In this document: one piece after another, positions 1 through 8,364 of the stretch | How positions within the stretch are numbered: the first letter of the stretch is position 1 | How the letters are laid out: each line of letters opens with the position of its first letter | From: an uncultured Roseobacter sp. | GTDB lineage: Bacteria; Pseudomonadota; Alphaproteobacteria; Rhodobacterales; Rhodobacteraceae | Length of the DNA stretch: 64,000 bases | Assembly: GCF_947493125.1 (NCBI RefSeq) | Contig: NZ_CANLQB010000013.1 | Coordinates: 1-64,000 of the forward strand | Direction of reading: 5' to 3' | Made by a program: the position numbers and the translations under genes | Notes under the pieces: model-generated | Told to the model about the DNA's origin: nothing | Databases searched by the model: none | What the model saw: the letters and a program-made list of their open reading frames with translations, nothing else

Positions 1-1260
1 GCCGCCGCTCAGCGTGAACGTCGCCGCAGTGGCGCCTGGGATTTCGGTCCCGCCGCGCAGCCACTGCCAGGTGGTGGAGATGGGCGCGGTGCCGGTGGAC
101 GGTGCCGCGGTGGCGATCAGGGTCTGGCCGACCTCGGCCAGGCCCGAAAGCGTGGGCACACCGTTGATCTCGGGCGCGCGGGCCGCGATGGCCATACTCG
201 CCGAAGTGGCGCTGTCGCTGCCTTGTGCATTCGTGTCGGTTTGGCGGACGGAGATTGCAGCGCCTTCATCGCCGCCGCTCAGCGTGAACGTCGCCGAGGT
301 GGCACCGGGGATTTCGGTCCCGCCGCGCAGCCACTGCCAGGTGGTGGTGATGGGGGCGGTGCCGGTGGAGGGTGCCGCGGAGGCGGTCAGCGTTTCGCCG
401 ATCTCGGCCAGACCCGAAAGCGTGGGCACACCGCTGATCTCGGGGGCACGGGCCGAAATGGCGATGCGTGCCGATGTGGCACTGTCGCTGCCGTCTGCGT
501 TTGTCTCTGTCTGGCGAACGGAGATCTCGGTGCCTTCGTCCCCGCTGCTCAGGGCGAATGTCGCTGCCGTCGCACCTGGGACTTCGGCGCCATCGCGCAA
601 CCACTGCCAAGCGGTGGTGATGGGGGCGGTGCCGGTGGAGGGTGCCGGGGAGGCGGTCAGTGTTTCACCGATCTCGGCCAGGCCAGTGATTGTGGGCACA
701 CCGTTGATCTCGGGCGCGCGGGCCGCGATGGCCATACTCGCCGATGTGGCGCTGTCACTGCCTTGCCCATTCGTGTCGGTTTGGCGGACAGAGATTGCAG
801 CGCCTTCATCGCCGCCGCTCAGCGTGAACGTCGCCGAGGTGGCACCGGAGATCTCGGCGCCATCGCGCAACCACTGCCAGGCGGTGGTGATGGGCGCCGT
901 GCCGGTGGACGGTGCTGCCGAGGCGGTCAGCGTTTCGCCGATCTCGGCCAGGCCCGAAAGCGTGGGCACACCGTTGATCTCGGGCGCGCGGGTGGAAATG
1001 GCAATACTTGCCGAGATGGCGCTGTCGCTGCCTTGTGCATTCGTGTCGGTTTGGCGGACAGAGATCTCGGTGCCTTCGTCATCGCCTTCCAGGGCGAATG
1101 TCGCCGCGGTGGCGCCCGGGATCGCGACGCCATCGCGCAGCCACTGCCAAGCAGTGGTGATCGGCGCGGTGCCGGTGGAGGGTGCCGCGGAGGCGGTCAG
1201 TGTCTGGCCGGCTTCGGCGAGACCTGTGATGGTGGGGACCCCGTCGATTTCCGGAGCGCG
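1..1260 (-). repeat. 270-bp tandem repeat encoding 90-residue Ig-like modules
   Basis: Copies begin at 1, 271, 541, 811 and 1081, exactly 270 bases apart with no indels between copies. Divergence is mainly point substitution, and stretches of several tens of bases are identical between copies. Conserved blocks in the module include the codons for GVPT, AWQWLR and SVRQTDTN. The array continues past the left edge. It encodes protein modules and is not a CRISPR or satellite array. Confidence 0.9.
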
Positions 1261-1422
1261 GACACCGACCAGTGGTGTGATGGTGAACCGTTCGCCGGTA
1301 TCGGTCTGGAGGTCATAGGCGATGCCGCCGGTTACGGGAATGCTGAAGGGCGGGTCTCCCTCGTGGCGCGTCCAGGATCCGTTGGGATCCGCTTGTGGCT
1401 TGGTCCAGATGGTGCGGGGCAT
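1..1422 (-). CDS. Ig-like tandem-repeat protein, C-terminus beyond left edge (partial)
   Basis: About 474 residues are visible, reading off the left end of the window. After roughly 50 N-terminal residues (MPRTIWTKPQADPNGSW...) come almost five copies of a 90-residue module. Each has the pattern GVPTLSGLAEIGETL, then TAWQWLRDG, then DEGAAISVRQTDTN. This alternation of core Trp and Gly-rich turns is typical of bacterial Ig-like/PKD-like beta-sandwich repeats in surface proteins and phage fibres. The start codon overlaps the stop of the upstream small gene (TAATG), so the two are translationally coupled. Together with the spike base gene just upstream they form a three-gene unit. I infer a fibre or spike that contacts surface polysaccharide. 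No signal peptide is visible, which argues against a conventional secreted adhesin. The function itself is unproven. Confidence 0.75.
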   Translation of the reverse strand, partial: MPRTIWTKPQADPNGSWTRHEGDPPFSIPVTGGIAYDLQTDTGERFTITPLVGVRAPEIDGVPTITGLAEAGQTLTASAAPSTGTAPITTAWQWLRDGVAIPGATAATFALEGDDEGTEISVRQTDTNAQGSDSAISASIAISTRAPEINGVPTLSGLAEIGETLTASAAPSTGTAPITTAWQWLRDGAEISGATSATFTLSGGDEGAAISVRQTDTNGQGSDSATSASMAIAARAPEINGVPTITGLAEIGETLTASPAPSTGTAPITTAWQWLRDGAEVPGATAATFALSSGDEGTEISVRQTETNADGSDSATSARIAISARAPEISGVPTLSGLAEIGETLTASAAPSTGTAPITTTWQWLRGGTEIPGATSATFTLSGGDEGAAISVRQTDTNAQGSDSATSASMAIAARAPEINGVPTLSGLAEVGQTLIATAAPSTGTAPISTTWQWLRGGTEIPGATAATFTLSGG

Positions 1423-1850
1423 TATGAAATCTCCACGGTGATTGCGTCTGTATCGGGACCAGCGGTCAGAGAGGGCCGGGCCGGCACGGGAGCAAGGCTT
1501 TCGATCCTGATGGCGTCGGCGCGTTCGCTGAGCACGGTGATCACAACGGGAGCCGCGGCAACAGGCACCGCGGTCGCGAAGGGACCTGCGGCACTTTCGA
1601 CCTCCAGATAGAGTATGCTGCCGGCGGCGGCTTCCGGGACGCTGAGCGTGCTTGCCGTTCCGTAATCCGCGCCGCCGGGGGTGCTGCCCCAGGCATAGGA
1701 GGTGATTGCCGTGCCGTCCGACAAACTGGCGGAGAGGGTGTCCCCTACCTCCGCCGTTCCATCGTTCAGACCAGAAAGCAGCAGGCTGGGCTGCATCGTG
1801 CCACTGCTTCTGGTGGATACCGTCGTGAAACCGACTGAAATGGAAATCAT
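1422..1850 (-). CDS. small Ig-like domain protein of the spike module
   Basis: A 142-residue protein. Residues 25-75 (GLNDGTAEVGDTLSASLSDG, then SYAWG) resemble one degenerate copy of the Ig-like module found repeatedly in the next gene, with a single core Trp. No signal peptide or membrane segment is present. A good ribosome binding site (GGAGGGAT) precedes the ATG. It lies 42 bases after the spike base gene, and its stop overlaps the start of the long repeat gene. The position suggests an adaptor or fibre subunit in the same assembly as its neighbours. I do not recognise a named family. Confidence 0.65.
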   Translation of the reverse strand: MISISVGFTTVSTRSSGTMQPSLLLSGLNDGTAEVGDTLSASLSDGTAITSYAWGSTPGGADYGTASTLSVPEAAAGSILYLEVESAAGPFATAVPVAAAPVVITVLSERADAIRIESLAPVPARPSLTAGPDTDAITVEIS

Positions 1851-1892
1851 ACGGGAGATCCCTCCGGGGTCAGAGCTTCAGGAATGGCCGGA

Positions 1893-2153
1893 TCACGCGA
1901 GGGCCACGATCCCCGAAGCCGTGGTGCCGGTGCTCCAGACCCGGGACACCCGGATCGGAAAGGCGATGCCGGCGGCCACATGGATCGTTGCCGTTGTCCC
2001 GCCGATCGTGGTGACACGCAGGGCCCCATCGCTGGCGACATTGATCGCCCGACTGGCTTCGGTGAGGTCCTCGGTGTCGCTGGGGGTGACGGGGATGAGG
2101 CGGACAGCCGGGCTCTCGAGACCGGTCTGGTAACTTTCAAAGGCATCCGTCAT
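1893..2153 (-). CDS. GTA/phage head-spike base protein (RCAP_rcc01079-like)
   Basis: An 86-residue protein with the layout I associate with the spike base family typified by Rhodobacter capsulatus rcc01079 (GhsA). The N-terminus contains TGLESPA, followed by VTPSDTEDLTEASRAINV, a short beta-rich centre, and a C-terminus FPIRVSRVWSTGTTASGIV. In R. capsulatus the head spikes of the gene transfer agent help it bind the capsular polysaccharide. Here the gene heads a minus-strand unit with two Ig-like proteins and has a clear ribosome binding site (GGAGAG). No capsid, portal or tail genes are near, so this is a detached spike module or the edge of a prophage lying to the left. Identification is from remembered family sequence, without a search. 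Confidence 0.75.
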   Translation of the reverse strand: MTDAFESYQTGLESPAVRLIPVTPSDTEDLTEASRAINVASDGALRVTTIGGTTATIHVAAGIAFPIRVSRVWSTGTTASGIVALA

Positions 2154-2399
2154 CTCGAATCTCTCCTTCAGGCTGCATGGATTTCAAAGCTGTACTGCTG
2201 GGTCGGCGCACACTGTCTGGAAATTTGGTTAAGATTGTCGGACGTGACCGCGCGCGCAGGAACGTGAGCTGGAAACGGCTGAAATTCCGCGTATTTTGAA
2301 CGGAATGGACATATTTTCCTGCGATGAGGATGTTCTCAGCGGGGGTGCCGTGCGCTATACCCGTGCCTCGACCTGATCAGCGAAGGATGCCGCGTTTCA

Positions 2400-3923
2400 A
2401 TGCCACCGATGCTTGCGCTCTATCTCTGGCCTGCGATCAGTGCGGTGATCCTGCGCAACATGCGTCTGCCGCTGGCCATTCTGGTCGTGATCTTCGCGGG
2501 TTACATGTTCCTGCCGGTGAAATTTGCCATCGATTTCCCGATGATCCCGCCGATGGACAAACATGCCATCCCGGTCATGACTATCATGGCGGGTGTCCTG
2601 CTGTTTGCGACGCTGCGCGAGTCTGCTCCGAACCAGCCGGGGCTGCTGCCCAAGAGCCTGCTGGCACGGATCCTGATCGGGCTGGTTGTGCTCGGGGCCA
2701 TCGGGACCGCGATCACCAATGGCGACCGGATCGTCACACCGCAGGAGGTCAAGCGCCCGCTCAGCCTCTATGACGGCGTTTCCATGGCGATCGGCTATGT
2801 CATCCTGATCCTGCCCGTGCTCATCGGACGCAAGTATTTCGCCCGGGCGGAGACGCATCGGCTGATCCTGATCGTCTTTTGCATCGCGGCCTGCATCTAT
2901 GCGCTGCCGGCGCTGTTCGAGGTGCGCATGTCCCCCCGCCTGAACCGCTGGATCTATGGCTTCACCCCGCATGACTGGCGCATGCACGTGCGTGGGGGCG
3001 GCTGGCGCCCGATGGTGTTTCTCGAGCATGGGCTGCGTGTTTCGCTGTTCTTCGCGCTTGGGCTGATCGCCGCGGTCGGGTTGTTCCGCATGGGCTGGAA
3101 AGTGGGCTTCACGATGGTGGCCTCGGCCGGTCTTGCCGTGACGCTGGTGCTGACCAAGTCTCTCGGTGCGGTGATCATCGCGGCGCTCATCGTGCCGCTG
3201 GTGTTCTTTCTCAACACCCGTTTGCTGATCCTTGCGGCGGCGGTCATCGGGACGATCGTGCTGACCTATCCGATCCTGCGGGGCGGGGGGTATGTGCCGA
3301 TCGACAAGGCGCTGGAACTGGCCGCGCGCGTTGACGAGAAGCGCGCAGGCTCGCTGCGGGTCCGGGTGGAAAACGAGGAGATCATGCTGGCGCGCGCTGC
3401 CGAACGGCCCGTTTTCGGCTGGGGCGGGTTCGGCCGGTCGCGGGTGCGCAACGAGAAGGGCAACGACATTACCACCGCCGACGGCTATTGGGTGATCATG
3501 ATCGGTCGCGTCGGCTGGGTGCATTACATCGGGGAATTCGGACTGATGACCGCGCCGATGGTGCTGTTGTTCCTCCAGCGCCGCCGGCTCGGCATCACCC
3601 GTGACACCGCCATCCTGTCGATCATCGTGGCGGCCAACATGATCGATCTCATCCCGAACTCGGGTCATTCGCCAATCCTGTTTCTGATTGTCGGCGCACT
3701 CTGGGGCCGTCTGGAACGGGGGCCGGAGGACGATGACGGGGAGGGCGGCCTCGATCCGCCTGAGCAGGACGGCCGTCCGCAGGGCGAAGATGCGTCACGC
3801 TATGCACGGGATTTCGGCAAGAAGCCCGTCTCCCGGCAGCGTCCGCTCAAAACAAAGGTGGAGCGGTCCACTATACACCCCCGGTATCGGCGTGATACCG
3901 GGCAAAACCACTCCGCGTCCTGA
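2400..3923 (+). CDS. O-antigen ligase / Wzy-like polysaccharide polymerase
   Basis: 507 residues with about ten to twelve hydrophobic segments spread over residues 1-430 and a hydrophilic tail of about 75 residues. Between the last groups of helices is a large loop (about residues 295-365) with ERPVFGWGGFGRSR. This matches the periplasmic loop of the O-antigen ligase/Wzy_C superfamily, in which a GWG(x)G element precedes catalytic Arg/His residues. The family polymerises lipid-linked repeat units or transfers them in the periplasm. The glycosyltransferase and sulfotransferase genes follow within a few bases, indicating one transcript. It is most likely the Wzy polymerase of this locus. A ligase role is the alternative. 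Confidence 0.72.
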   Translation: MPPMLALYLWPAISAVILRNMRLPLAILVVIFAGYMFLPVKFAIDFPMIPPMDKHAIPVMTIMAGVLLFATLRESAPNQPGLLPKSLLARILIGLVVLGAIGTAITNGDRIVTPQEVKRPLSLYDGVSMAIGYVILILPVLIGRKYFARAETHRLILIVFCIAACIYALPALFEVRMSPRLNRWIYGFTPHDWRMHVRGGGWRPMVFLEHGLRVSLFFALGLIAAVGLFRMGWKVGFTMVASAGLAVTLVLTKSLGAVIIAALIVPLVFFLNTRLLILAAAVIGTIVLTYPILRGGGYVPIDKALELAARVDEKRAGSLRVRVENEEIMLARAAERPVFGWGGFGRSRVRNEKGNDITTADGYWVIMIGRVGWVHYIGEFGLMTAPMVLLFLQRRRLGITRDTAILSIIVAANMIDLIPNSGHSPILFLIVGALWGRLERGPEDDDGEGGLDPPEQDGRPQGEDASRYARDFGKKPVSRQRPLKTKVERSTIHPRYRRDTGQNHSAS

Positions 3924-3932
3924 GACTTGCCA

Positions 3933-4895
3933 ATGCCCTGCAAGCTTGCCATTTCGATCATCAACTATCGCACGCGCGATCTGACACTGGGGTGCGTGGC
4001 GTCAGTGCTCGATGATATCGGCACGCTCGATGCCCGTATCGTGGTGGTCGACAATGCCTCCGGCGACGGCTCGGCGGAGGCGATTGCCGACTGGATCGCC
4101 GCCCAGCCCGCCGAGACACCCGTCGAACTGGTGCGGTCGCCGGTCAACACCGGGTTTTCCGGTGGCCACAACCAGGGGATCGCGGCGGTGGAGGCCGAGC
4201 ATTATCTGTTGCTGAATTCCGATGCGGTGCTGCGTCGGGGCTTTCTGCGCGCGATCCTTGCTGCAGCGGAGGCGCAGCCGCAGGCGGGGCTGATCGCACC
4301 GCGGATCGAAACGGACGCGGGTGAGGTGCAGGTCAGCCAGTTCCGCTTTCACAACCCCTGGAGCGAGTTGGACCGCGCGGCGGGGGCAGGACCGGTCAGC
4401 CGTCTGCTCCGCCGCCGCGTGGTGGCGCTGTCCCCGCCGGCCGATCCGGCGGAGGTCGAATGGGCCTCCTTCGCCTGCATCCTGCTGCGCGGCGAGATGG
4501 TGCGTGCCCTGGGGCCTATGGACGAGGGGTATTTCCTCTATTACGAAGACGCCGAATATTGCCTGCGCGCGCGCCGGGCCGGCTGGAGTATCGCGCTGGC
4601 ACCCGAAGCGGTGGCGGTGCATTTTCGCGGCGGCTCCGGCCCGGTGAAGAAGAACGCCAAGGCGCGCAAACGTCTGCCGGCCTATTACTACAGCTCCCGC
4701 ACCCGGTTTCTCTATCAGGCCCACGGGCGGGCGGGGCTGACCTGCGCCAACCTCGCCTGGCATGTGGGCCGTGTCCTGGCCCGGACCCGGACGTTGCTCG
4801 GCGGCCGCCCTCATCTGGCGGTTCAGCAGGAGGCGCGCGACATCTGGACCAACTTCCGCACCCCGCTGGGGCCGCGACACGCGCCGGGAGAATGA
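3933..4895 (+). CDS. family 2 glycosyltransferase (rhamnosyltransferase-like)
   Basis: 320 residues of a GT-A fold enzyme. It starts MPCKLAISIINYRTRDLTLG, has a nucleotide-binding segment RIVVVDNASGDGS (about residues 36-48), and an NTGFSGGHNQG motif followed by YLLLNSDAVL that provides the metal-binding acidic pair. ASFACILLRGEMVRALGPMD and the YEDAEYCLRARRAGW motif near residue 200 are typical of WcaA/rhamnosyltransferase-like enzymes. An upstream in-frame TTG (3927) exists, but the ATG is preferred. Its stop is one base from the sulfotransferase start, so the two are probably translated together. It adds a sugar to the lipid-linked repeat unit in the cytoplasm. The sugar cannot be read from sequence. 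Confidence 0.85.
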   Translation: MPCKLAISIINYRTRDLTLGCVASVLDDIGTLDARIVVVDNASGDGSAEAIADWIAAQPAETPVELVRSPVNTGFSGGHNQGIAAVEAEHYLLLNSDAVLRRGFLRAILAAAEAQPQAGLIAPRIETDAGEVQVSQFRFHNPWSELDRAAGAGPVSRLLRRRVVALSPPADPAEVEWASFACILLRGEMVRALGPMDEGYFLYYEDAEYCLRARRAGWSIALAPEAVAVHFRGGSGPVKKNAKARKRLPAYYYSSRTRFLYQAHGRAGLTCANLAWHVGRVLARTRTLLGGRPHLAVQQEARDIWTNFRTPLGPRHAPGE

Positions 4896-4896
4896 T

Positions 4897-5754
4897 GTGA
4901 CCACCAGCGGACCTCTGCCCGATTTCATCGTGATCGGCGCCATGAAATGCGGCACCACGACGCTGGCGGCCCAGCTTGCCGCGCAGGCGGGTGTGTTCAT
5001 GTCGACACCGAAGGAGCCCAACTACTTCTCGGATGACGCGGTGTTCGCCCAGGGGCAGGGGTGGTACGAGGGGCTTTTCGCGCAGGCACCGCCGGGGGCG
5101 CTGAAGGGGGAGGCTTCGACCCATTACACCAAGCTGCCCACCCACCCCGAAACACTGGCGCGGATGACCGCGCTGCTTGCCGCGCCAAAGCTTGTCTACA
5201 TGATCCGCAACCCGGTGGCGCGGGCGGTGTCGCACTATATTCACGACTGGTCCCTGCGCGTGGTGGGGGATGACGCCGAAGCAGCCTTCCGCAGCCGCAC
5301 CGAATTCGTCGATTACGGCTGCTACGGCATGCAGATCGCGCCCTTCATCGAGGCCTACGGACGCGGGGCGGTGTTGCTCACCTGCCTGGAGGCGTTCCAG
5401 ACCGACCCGGTTGCGGAATTTGCCCGGGTCGCGGCCCATCTCGGTCTGCCGGAGGGCGTGGCCTGGCAGGAGGGTCTCGATGCGCAGAACGTCTCGGGCG
5501 CGCGGTTCCGGCGGCTGCCCTTCCAGTCGGTTCTGGTGGACAGCCGCGCGGCGCGCGCCTTGCGCCGCGGGTTGGTGCCGAAAGCGCTGCGCGAGAAGAT
5601 CCGGGCGCGCCGGCAAATGACCGCCCGGCCAGAGATCCCGGCGGATCTCGAAGCCCGGATGCAGGCCCGGTTCCTCGAAGACCGCGCGGGGCTGGCGCAG
5701 GTCTTTCCCGGCCATCCCGCACTCGATCTGTGCTATCCGTTTCGGCCCGCGTGA
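4897..5754 (+). CDS. PAPS-dependent sulfotransferase
   Basis: 285 residues. The 5'-phosphosulfate loop is IGAMKCGTTTLAAQL (about residues 12-26), and the 3'-phosphate-binding segment is VYMIRNPVARAVSHYIHDW near residue 110. Both are hallmarks of the sulfotransferase domain superfamily that moves sulfate from PAPS to a hydroxyl group. The GTG start was chosen because it lies one base after the preceding stop and everything before it is non-homologous overlap with the glycosyltransferase gene. Lying between two GT2 genes, it probably sulfates the polysaccharide repeat unit or its lipid-linked precursor in the cytoplasm. Confidence 0.88.
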   Translation: MTTSGPLPDFIVIGAMKCGTTTLAAQLAAQAGVFMSTPKEPNYFSDDAVFAQGQGWYEGLFAQAPPGALKGEASTHYTKLPTHPETLARMTALLAAPKLVYMIRNPVARAVSHYIHDWSLRVVGDDAEAAFRSRTEFVDYGCYGMQIAPFIEAYGRGAVLLTCLEAFQTDPVAEFARVAAHLGLPEGVAWQEGLDAQNVSGARFRRLPFQSVLVDSRAARALRRGLVPKALREKIRARRQMTARPEIPADLEARMQARFLEDRAGLAQVFPGHPALDLCYPFRPA

Positions 5755-6719
5755 CAGCTGCGGCCCATATCGGCGCTGTGGTCATCGGGCGCAACGAGGG
5801 CCAGAGGCTTATTGACTGCCTGACCTCGATGCAGGGGCAGGTGGGCCGCATCGTCTATGTGGATTCCGGGTCCACCGACGGCAGCCAGGCGGCGGCGACC
5901 GACCTCGGGGCCGAGGTGGTTGCGCTTGATACTACGGTTCCCTTCACGGCGGCCCGGGCGCGCAACGCCGGTCTGGCCCGGCTGATGGAGCACGCGCCCA
6001 CGCCGGAGCTTGTGCAATTCGTCGACGGGGACTGCGCGCTCGATCCGGGCTGGATCCCGGCGGCGGTGGCGTTTCTGGCGGCGCATCCGGAGGTGGCGGT
6101 GGTCTGTGGACGCCGGCGCGAGCGCTTCCCCGAGGCCAGCGTCTTCAACCGGCTCATTGACCGGGAATGGGATACGCCGGTGGGGGAGGCGCGGGCCTGC
6201 GGCGGCGATGCGCTGATGCGGGCGGCCGCGCTGGCGGAGGTGGGGGGCTACAATCCTGGCCTCATCGCGGGCGAAGAGCCGGAGCTTTGCGTGCGGCTGC
6301 GTGCGGCGGGATGGAAAATCTGGCGGCTCGATGCGGAAATGACGTTGCACGATGCCGCGATCACGACGGTGGGGCAATGGTGGCAGCGGGCGCGGCGTGC
6401 GGGCCATGCCTATGCCGAAGGGGCAGCGCTGCACGGGGCCCCTCCTGAGCGGCACAATGTGGCGCCAACCCGGCGGGCGCTGCTTTGGGGGCTGGGGCTG
6501 CCTCTGCTCACCCTGGCGGCGCTGGTCCTGTGGTGGCCGGCTGCGCTGGCTCTGTTGCTGATCTGGCCTGTGCAGGTGCTGCGGCTGTGGCGCCGTTATG
6601 GTGATGGTGCGCAGGCGCTGGCGATGACCTTCGGCAAACTGCCCGAGGCACAGGGCGTTCTGACCTACGGGTGGCGCCGCCTCACCGGGGCGCGCCCGGC
6701 GCTGATCGAATACAAGTAA
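5751..6719 (+). CDS. family 2 glycosyltransferase with C-terminal membrane segments
   Basis: About 322 residues. The N-terminus reads HIGAVVIGRNEGQRLIDCL, followed by IVYVDSGSTDGS and FVDGDCALDPGW (the DxD-type motif), then ACGGDALMRAAALAEVGGYN. Two hydrophobic segments near residues 245-285 suggest membrane attachment, as in ExoA/WcaA-type enzymes. I start it at the GTG that overlaps the sulfotransferase stop (GTGA). A GTG at 5730 is also possible, and neither has a strong ribosome binding site. It is the last gene of the plus-strand run from the Wzy-like polymerase and lies five bases from a convergent gene. Confidence 0.83.
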   Translation: MTAAAHIGAVVIGRNEGQRLIDCLTSMQGQVGRIVYVDSGSTDGSQAAATDLGAEVVALDTTVPFTAARARNAGLARLMEHAPTPELVQFVDGDCALDPGWIPAAVAFLAAHPEVAVVCGRRRERFPEASVFNRLIDREWDTPVGEARACGGDALMRAAALAEVGGYNPGLIAGEEPELCVRLRAAGWKIWRLDAEMTLHDAAITTVGQWWQRARRAGHAYAEGAALHGAPPERHNVAPTRRALLWGLGLPLLTLAALVLWWPAALALLLIWPVQVLRLWRRYGDGAQALAMTFGKLPEAQGVLTYGWRRLTGARPALIEYK

Positions 6720-6723
6720 CGCC

Positions 6724-8112
6724 TCAGATCGCGCGGGCGCGCAGATCGCCGTAAAGCGCGCGGCAGGCCTGCAGAAGCTCCGTTTCATCCGGCTCTGCCG
6801 CCGGACGGTCCGGACGGCGGAGCGTCTCGGCCGGAGCCGCCTCGGGCAGATCGAGCCGGGCACAGAGCTTCGGCCAGACCGTCTCGGTGTCATCACACAG
6901 TGTTTCGTAGCAGACAAAGACGGCCGCATCGGGGGCTGTGCGCAGCAGGGCCTCGTAGGTCGCGCGCCAGAGCCTCAGCCAGTAGTCGAGATCGCTGGCC
7001 GGATCGCCTTCGGGTGGCGCCTCAGTGAAGACGAAGGGCCGGTGGTCGGCTCCGAATTCGTGATGCGCCAGCCAGGTCATATACTGCCGCGCAAAGTGAT
7101 CCTCTGCGTCGCGGGCCAGAAAGTCCCGGTGCTGGCGCATGAGTGAGCGCGCATGGGTCAACGGGTCGCGGAAGGGGATCAGCAGCACCGCCTGCGGGAA
7201 GGCGGCGGCGATCTCCGGCAGCCGCAGGATATTGTTGTTGTTCTTCGACAGGTACCTTTTGCCCTCCGCCGCGCGCAGGATCGAGGCGACATAGCCCTGG
7301 AACGCCGCCCGTATGTCGGACGGGACCTGCATCGGGGTCAGCCGGTCGGCGTGGATATAGCTCTCCCCGCACTGGACGCGCCAGAAGACTTCTTCCAGGG
7401 CTTCGGGGCTGTCGAAATCCACCAGAATGCCATCCCCATGCGCCCGCTCCTGTGCGGCCATCTGCTGCCGCGCGCCGCCGCTGAGCCGCGCCCAGAGGTT
7501 CGGCGCCAACACGAAGGGCATGTCACGGTAGGTGAGCGACCGGAAGGCGCCCGTGGCATGAAGCTGGCGCATCAGGATCGTGGTGCCCGCGCGGGCGAGC
7601 CCTGCAACGAAGACGTGGGGCTCCTGGGCCACGCGATCCCTGTCGACCGGATAGAGCTTCTGGTCGATGTCCATCGAGACCTCGGCCACCGCCCGGCTGC
7701 CGAGCGCCAGCCGGTGCAGCAGCTGCGCGCCCGCGCCGTAGTCCGAGGATCCTCCGACAGGGCGCAGCTTGGCATAGGCCAGGGCAACAACGGTGATGAA
7801 GATGAGACCCGCCCAGGACATCGAGAAGTCGAGGAAGGCAACGCCCATGAGATGCGCGAGCCCCGCCAGCAGGGCAAAGGGCGCGAAGGCGGCAAGCAGG
7901 CTGACGGCAACCCGTCCCGTGGTCCGCAGCATCATCAGCGCATAGCGCGGCAGGACCTTTTCCTTCCAGTGGTCCGAAATCCGCTCGGACCGCAGGATGG
8001 CGGGCACACGGGCCAGAATGTGCTGAAAGCGCCCGAGGGTCGCAAAGAACTGCACGCGCATCAGGATTTCGACAAAGCCGATCCCGGCCAGCGCGGCAAA
8101 CAGCCAGTTCAT
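6724..8112 (-). CDS. membrane-anchored sulfotransferase
   Basis: 462 residues. The first 140 residues contain three hydrophobic stretches (about residues 3-25, 65-90, 95-113). A sulfotransferase domain follows, with VFVAGLARAGTTILMRQLH near residue 167 as the PAPS 5' loop and VLLIPFRDPLTHARSLMRQ as the 3' element. It is longer than most stand-alone enzymes because of the membrane part. It is the third gene of a tight operon (arylsulfotransferase-like, small membrane protein, this gene), with six bases between it and the small gene. It probably sulfates a membrane-bound or lipid-linked glycan, with the catalytic domain on the cytoplasmic side where PAPS is made. Confidence 0.82.
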   Translation of the reverse strand: MNWLFAALAGIGFVEILMRVQFFATLGRFQHILARVPAILRSERISDHWKEKVLPRYALMMLRTTGRVAVSLLAAFAPFALLAGLAHLMGVAFLDFSMSWAGLIFITVVALAYAKLRPVGGSSDYGAGAQLLHRLALGSRAVAEVSMDIDQKLYPVDRDRVAQEPHVFVAGLARAGTTILMRQLHATGAFRSLTYRDMPFVLAPNLWARLSGGARQQMAAQERAHGDGILVDFDSPEALEEVFWRVQCGESYIHADRLTPMQVPSDIRAAFQGYVASILRAAEGKRYLSKNNNNILRLPEIAAAFPQAVLLIPFRDPLTHARSLMRQHRDFLARDAEDHFARQYMTWLAHHEFGADHRPFVFTEAPPEGDPASDLDYWLRLWRATYEALLRTAPDAAVFVCYETLCDDTETVWPKLCARLDLPEAAPAETLRRPDRPAAEPDETELLQACRALYGDLRARAI

Positions 8113-8118
8113 TCAGGG

Positions 8119-8364
8119 TCAGTCCTTGGACGGTTGGGAGGCCTCTGCTGCAGCCTTGCGCTTCTTCATCATCCGCTTGATCGGATACCAGAGCACCGCG
8201 AAGACGGCGAGCAGGATTGACCCGATGATCCCGAGGATCACCGCGATGGCGCCCAACCCGAGCCCGGGGCCCACATAGGCATGGGCCGCGTGTGGCAGCG
8301 CCAGCGTGACAAGAGCGGCCAGCGTCAGCAAGCGGAGCGCGGGCGACGTGAATTTCTCGATCAT
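8119..8364 (-). CDS. small two-helix membrane protein of the sulfation operon
   Basis: 81 residues: an N-terminal hydrophobic segment ending in LPHAAHAYVGPGLGLGA, which could be a cleaved signal peptide (HAA-HA), then one strong helix (about residues 40-62, IAVILGIIGSILLAVFAVLW) and a basic tail KRMMKKRKAAA. Its ATG overlaps the stop of the upstream arylsulfotransferase-like gene (ATGA), and a sulfotransferase follows six bases later, so it is made with both. The AYVGPGLGLGAIA stretch recurs, from memory, in small hypothetical proteins beside polysaccharide sulfotransferases. I know no biochemical role. A scaffold or partner for the two sulfation enzymes is an inference. Confidence 0.7.
   Translation of the reverse strand: MIEKFTSPALRLLTLAALVTLALPHAAHAYVGPGLGLGAIAVILGIIGSILLAVFAVLWYPIKRMMKKRKAAAEASQPSKD

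Noticed and set aside
1-1260. Regular 270-bp spacing considered as a CRISPR or satellite array
   Set aside because: The unit is far too long for CRISPR, there are no unique spacers, and the repeats stay in one reading frame encoding Ig-like modules.
14-1611. Two long plus-strand open frames opposite the Ig-repeat region
   Set aside because: They are repeat-driven shadows of the minus-strand Ig-like gene, with Arg/Pro/Val-rich, low-complexity translation and no recognisable fold.
2397-3668. 423-codon minus-strand frame opposite the Wzy-like gene
   Set aside because: High-GC third-position shadow. The translation is rich in Arg, His, Asp and Gln with no hydrophobic pattern, while the plus strand gives a clear multi-helix protein.
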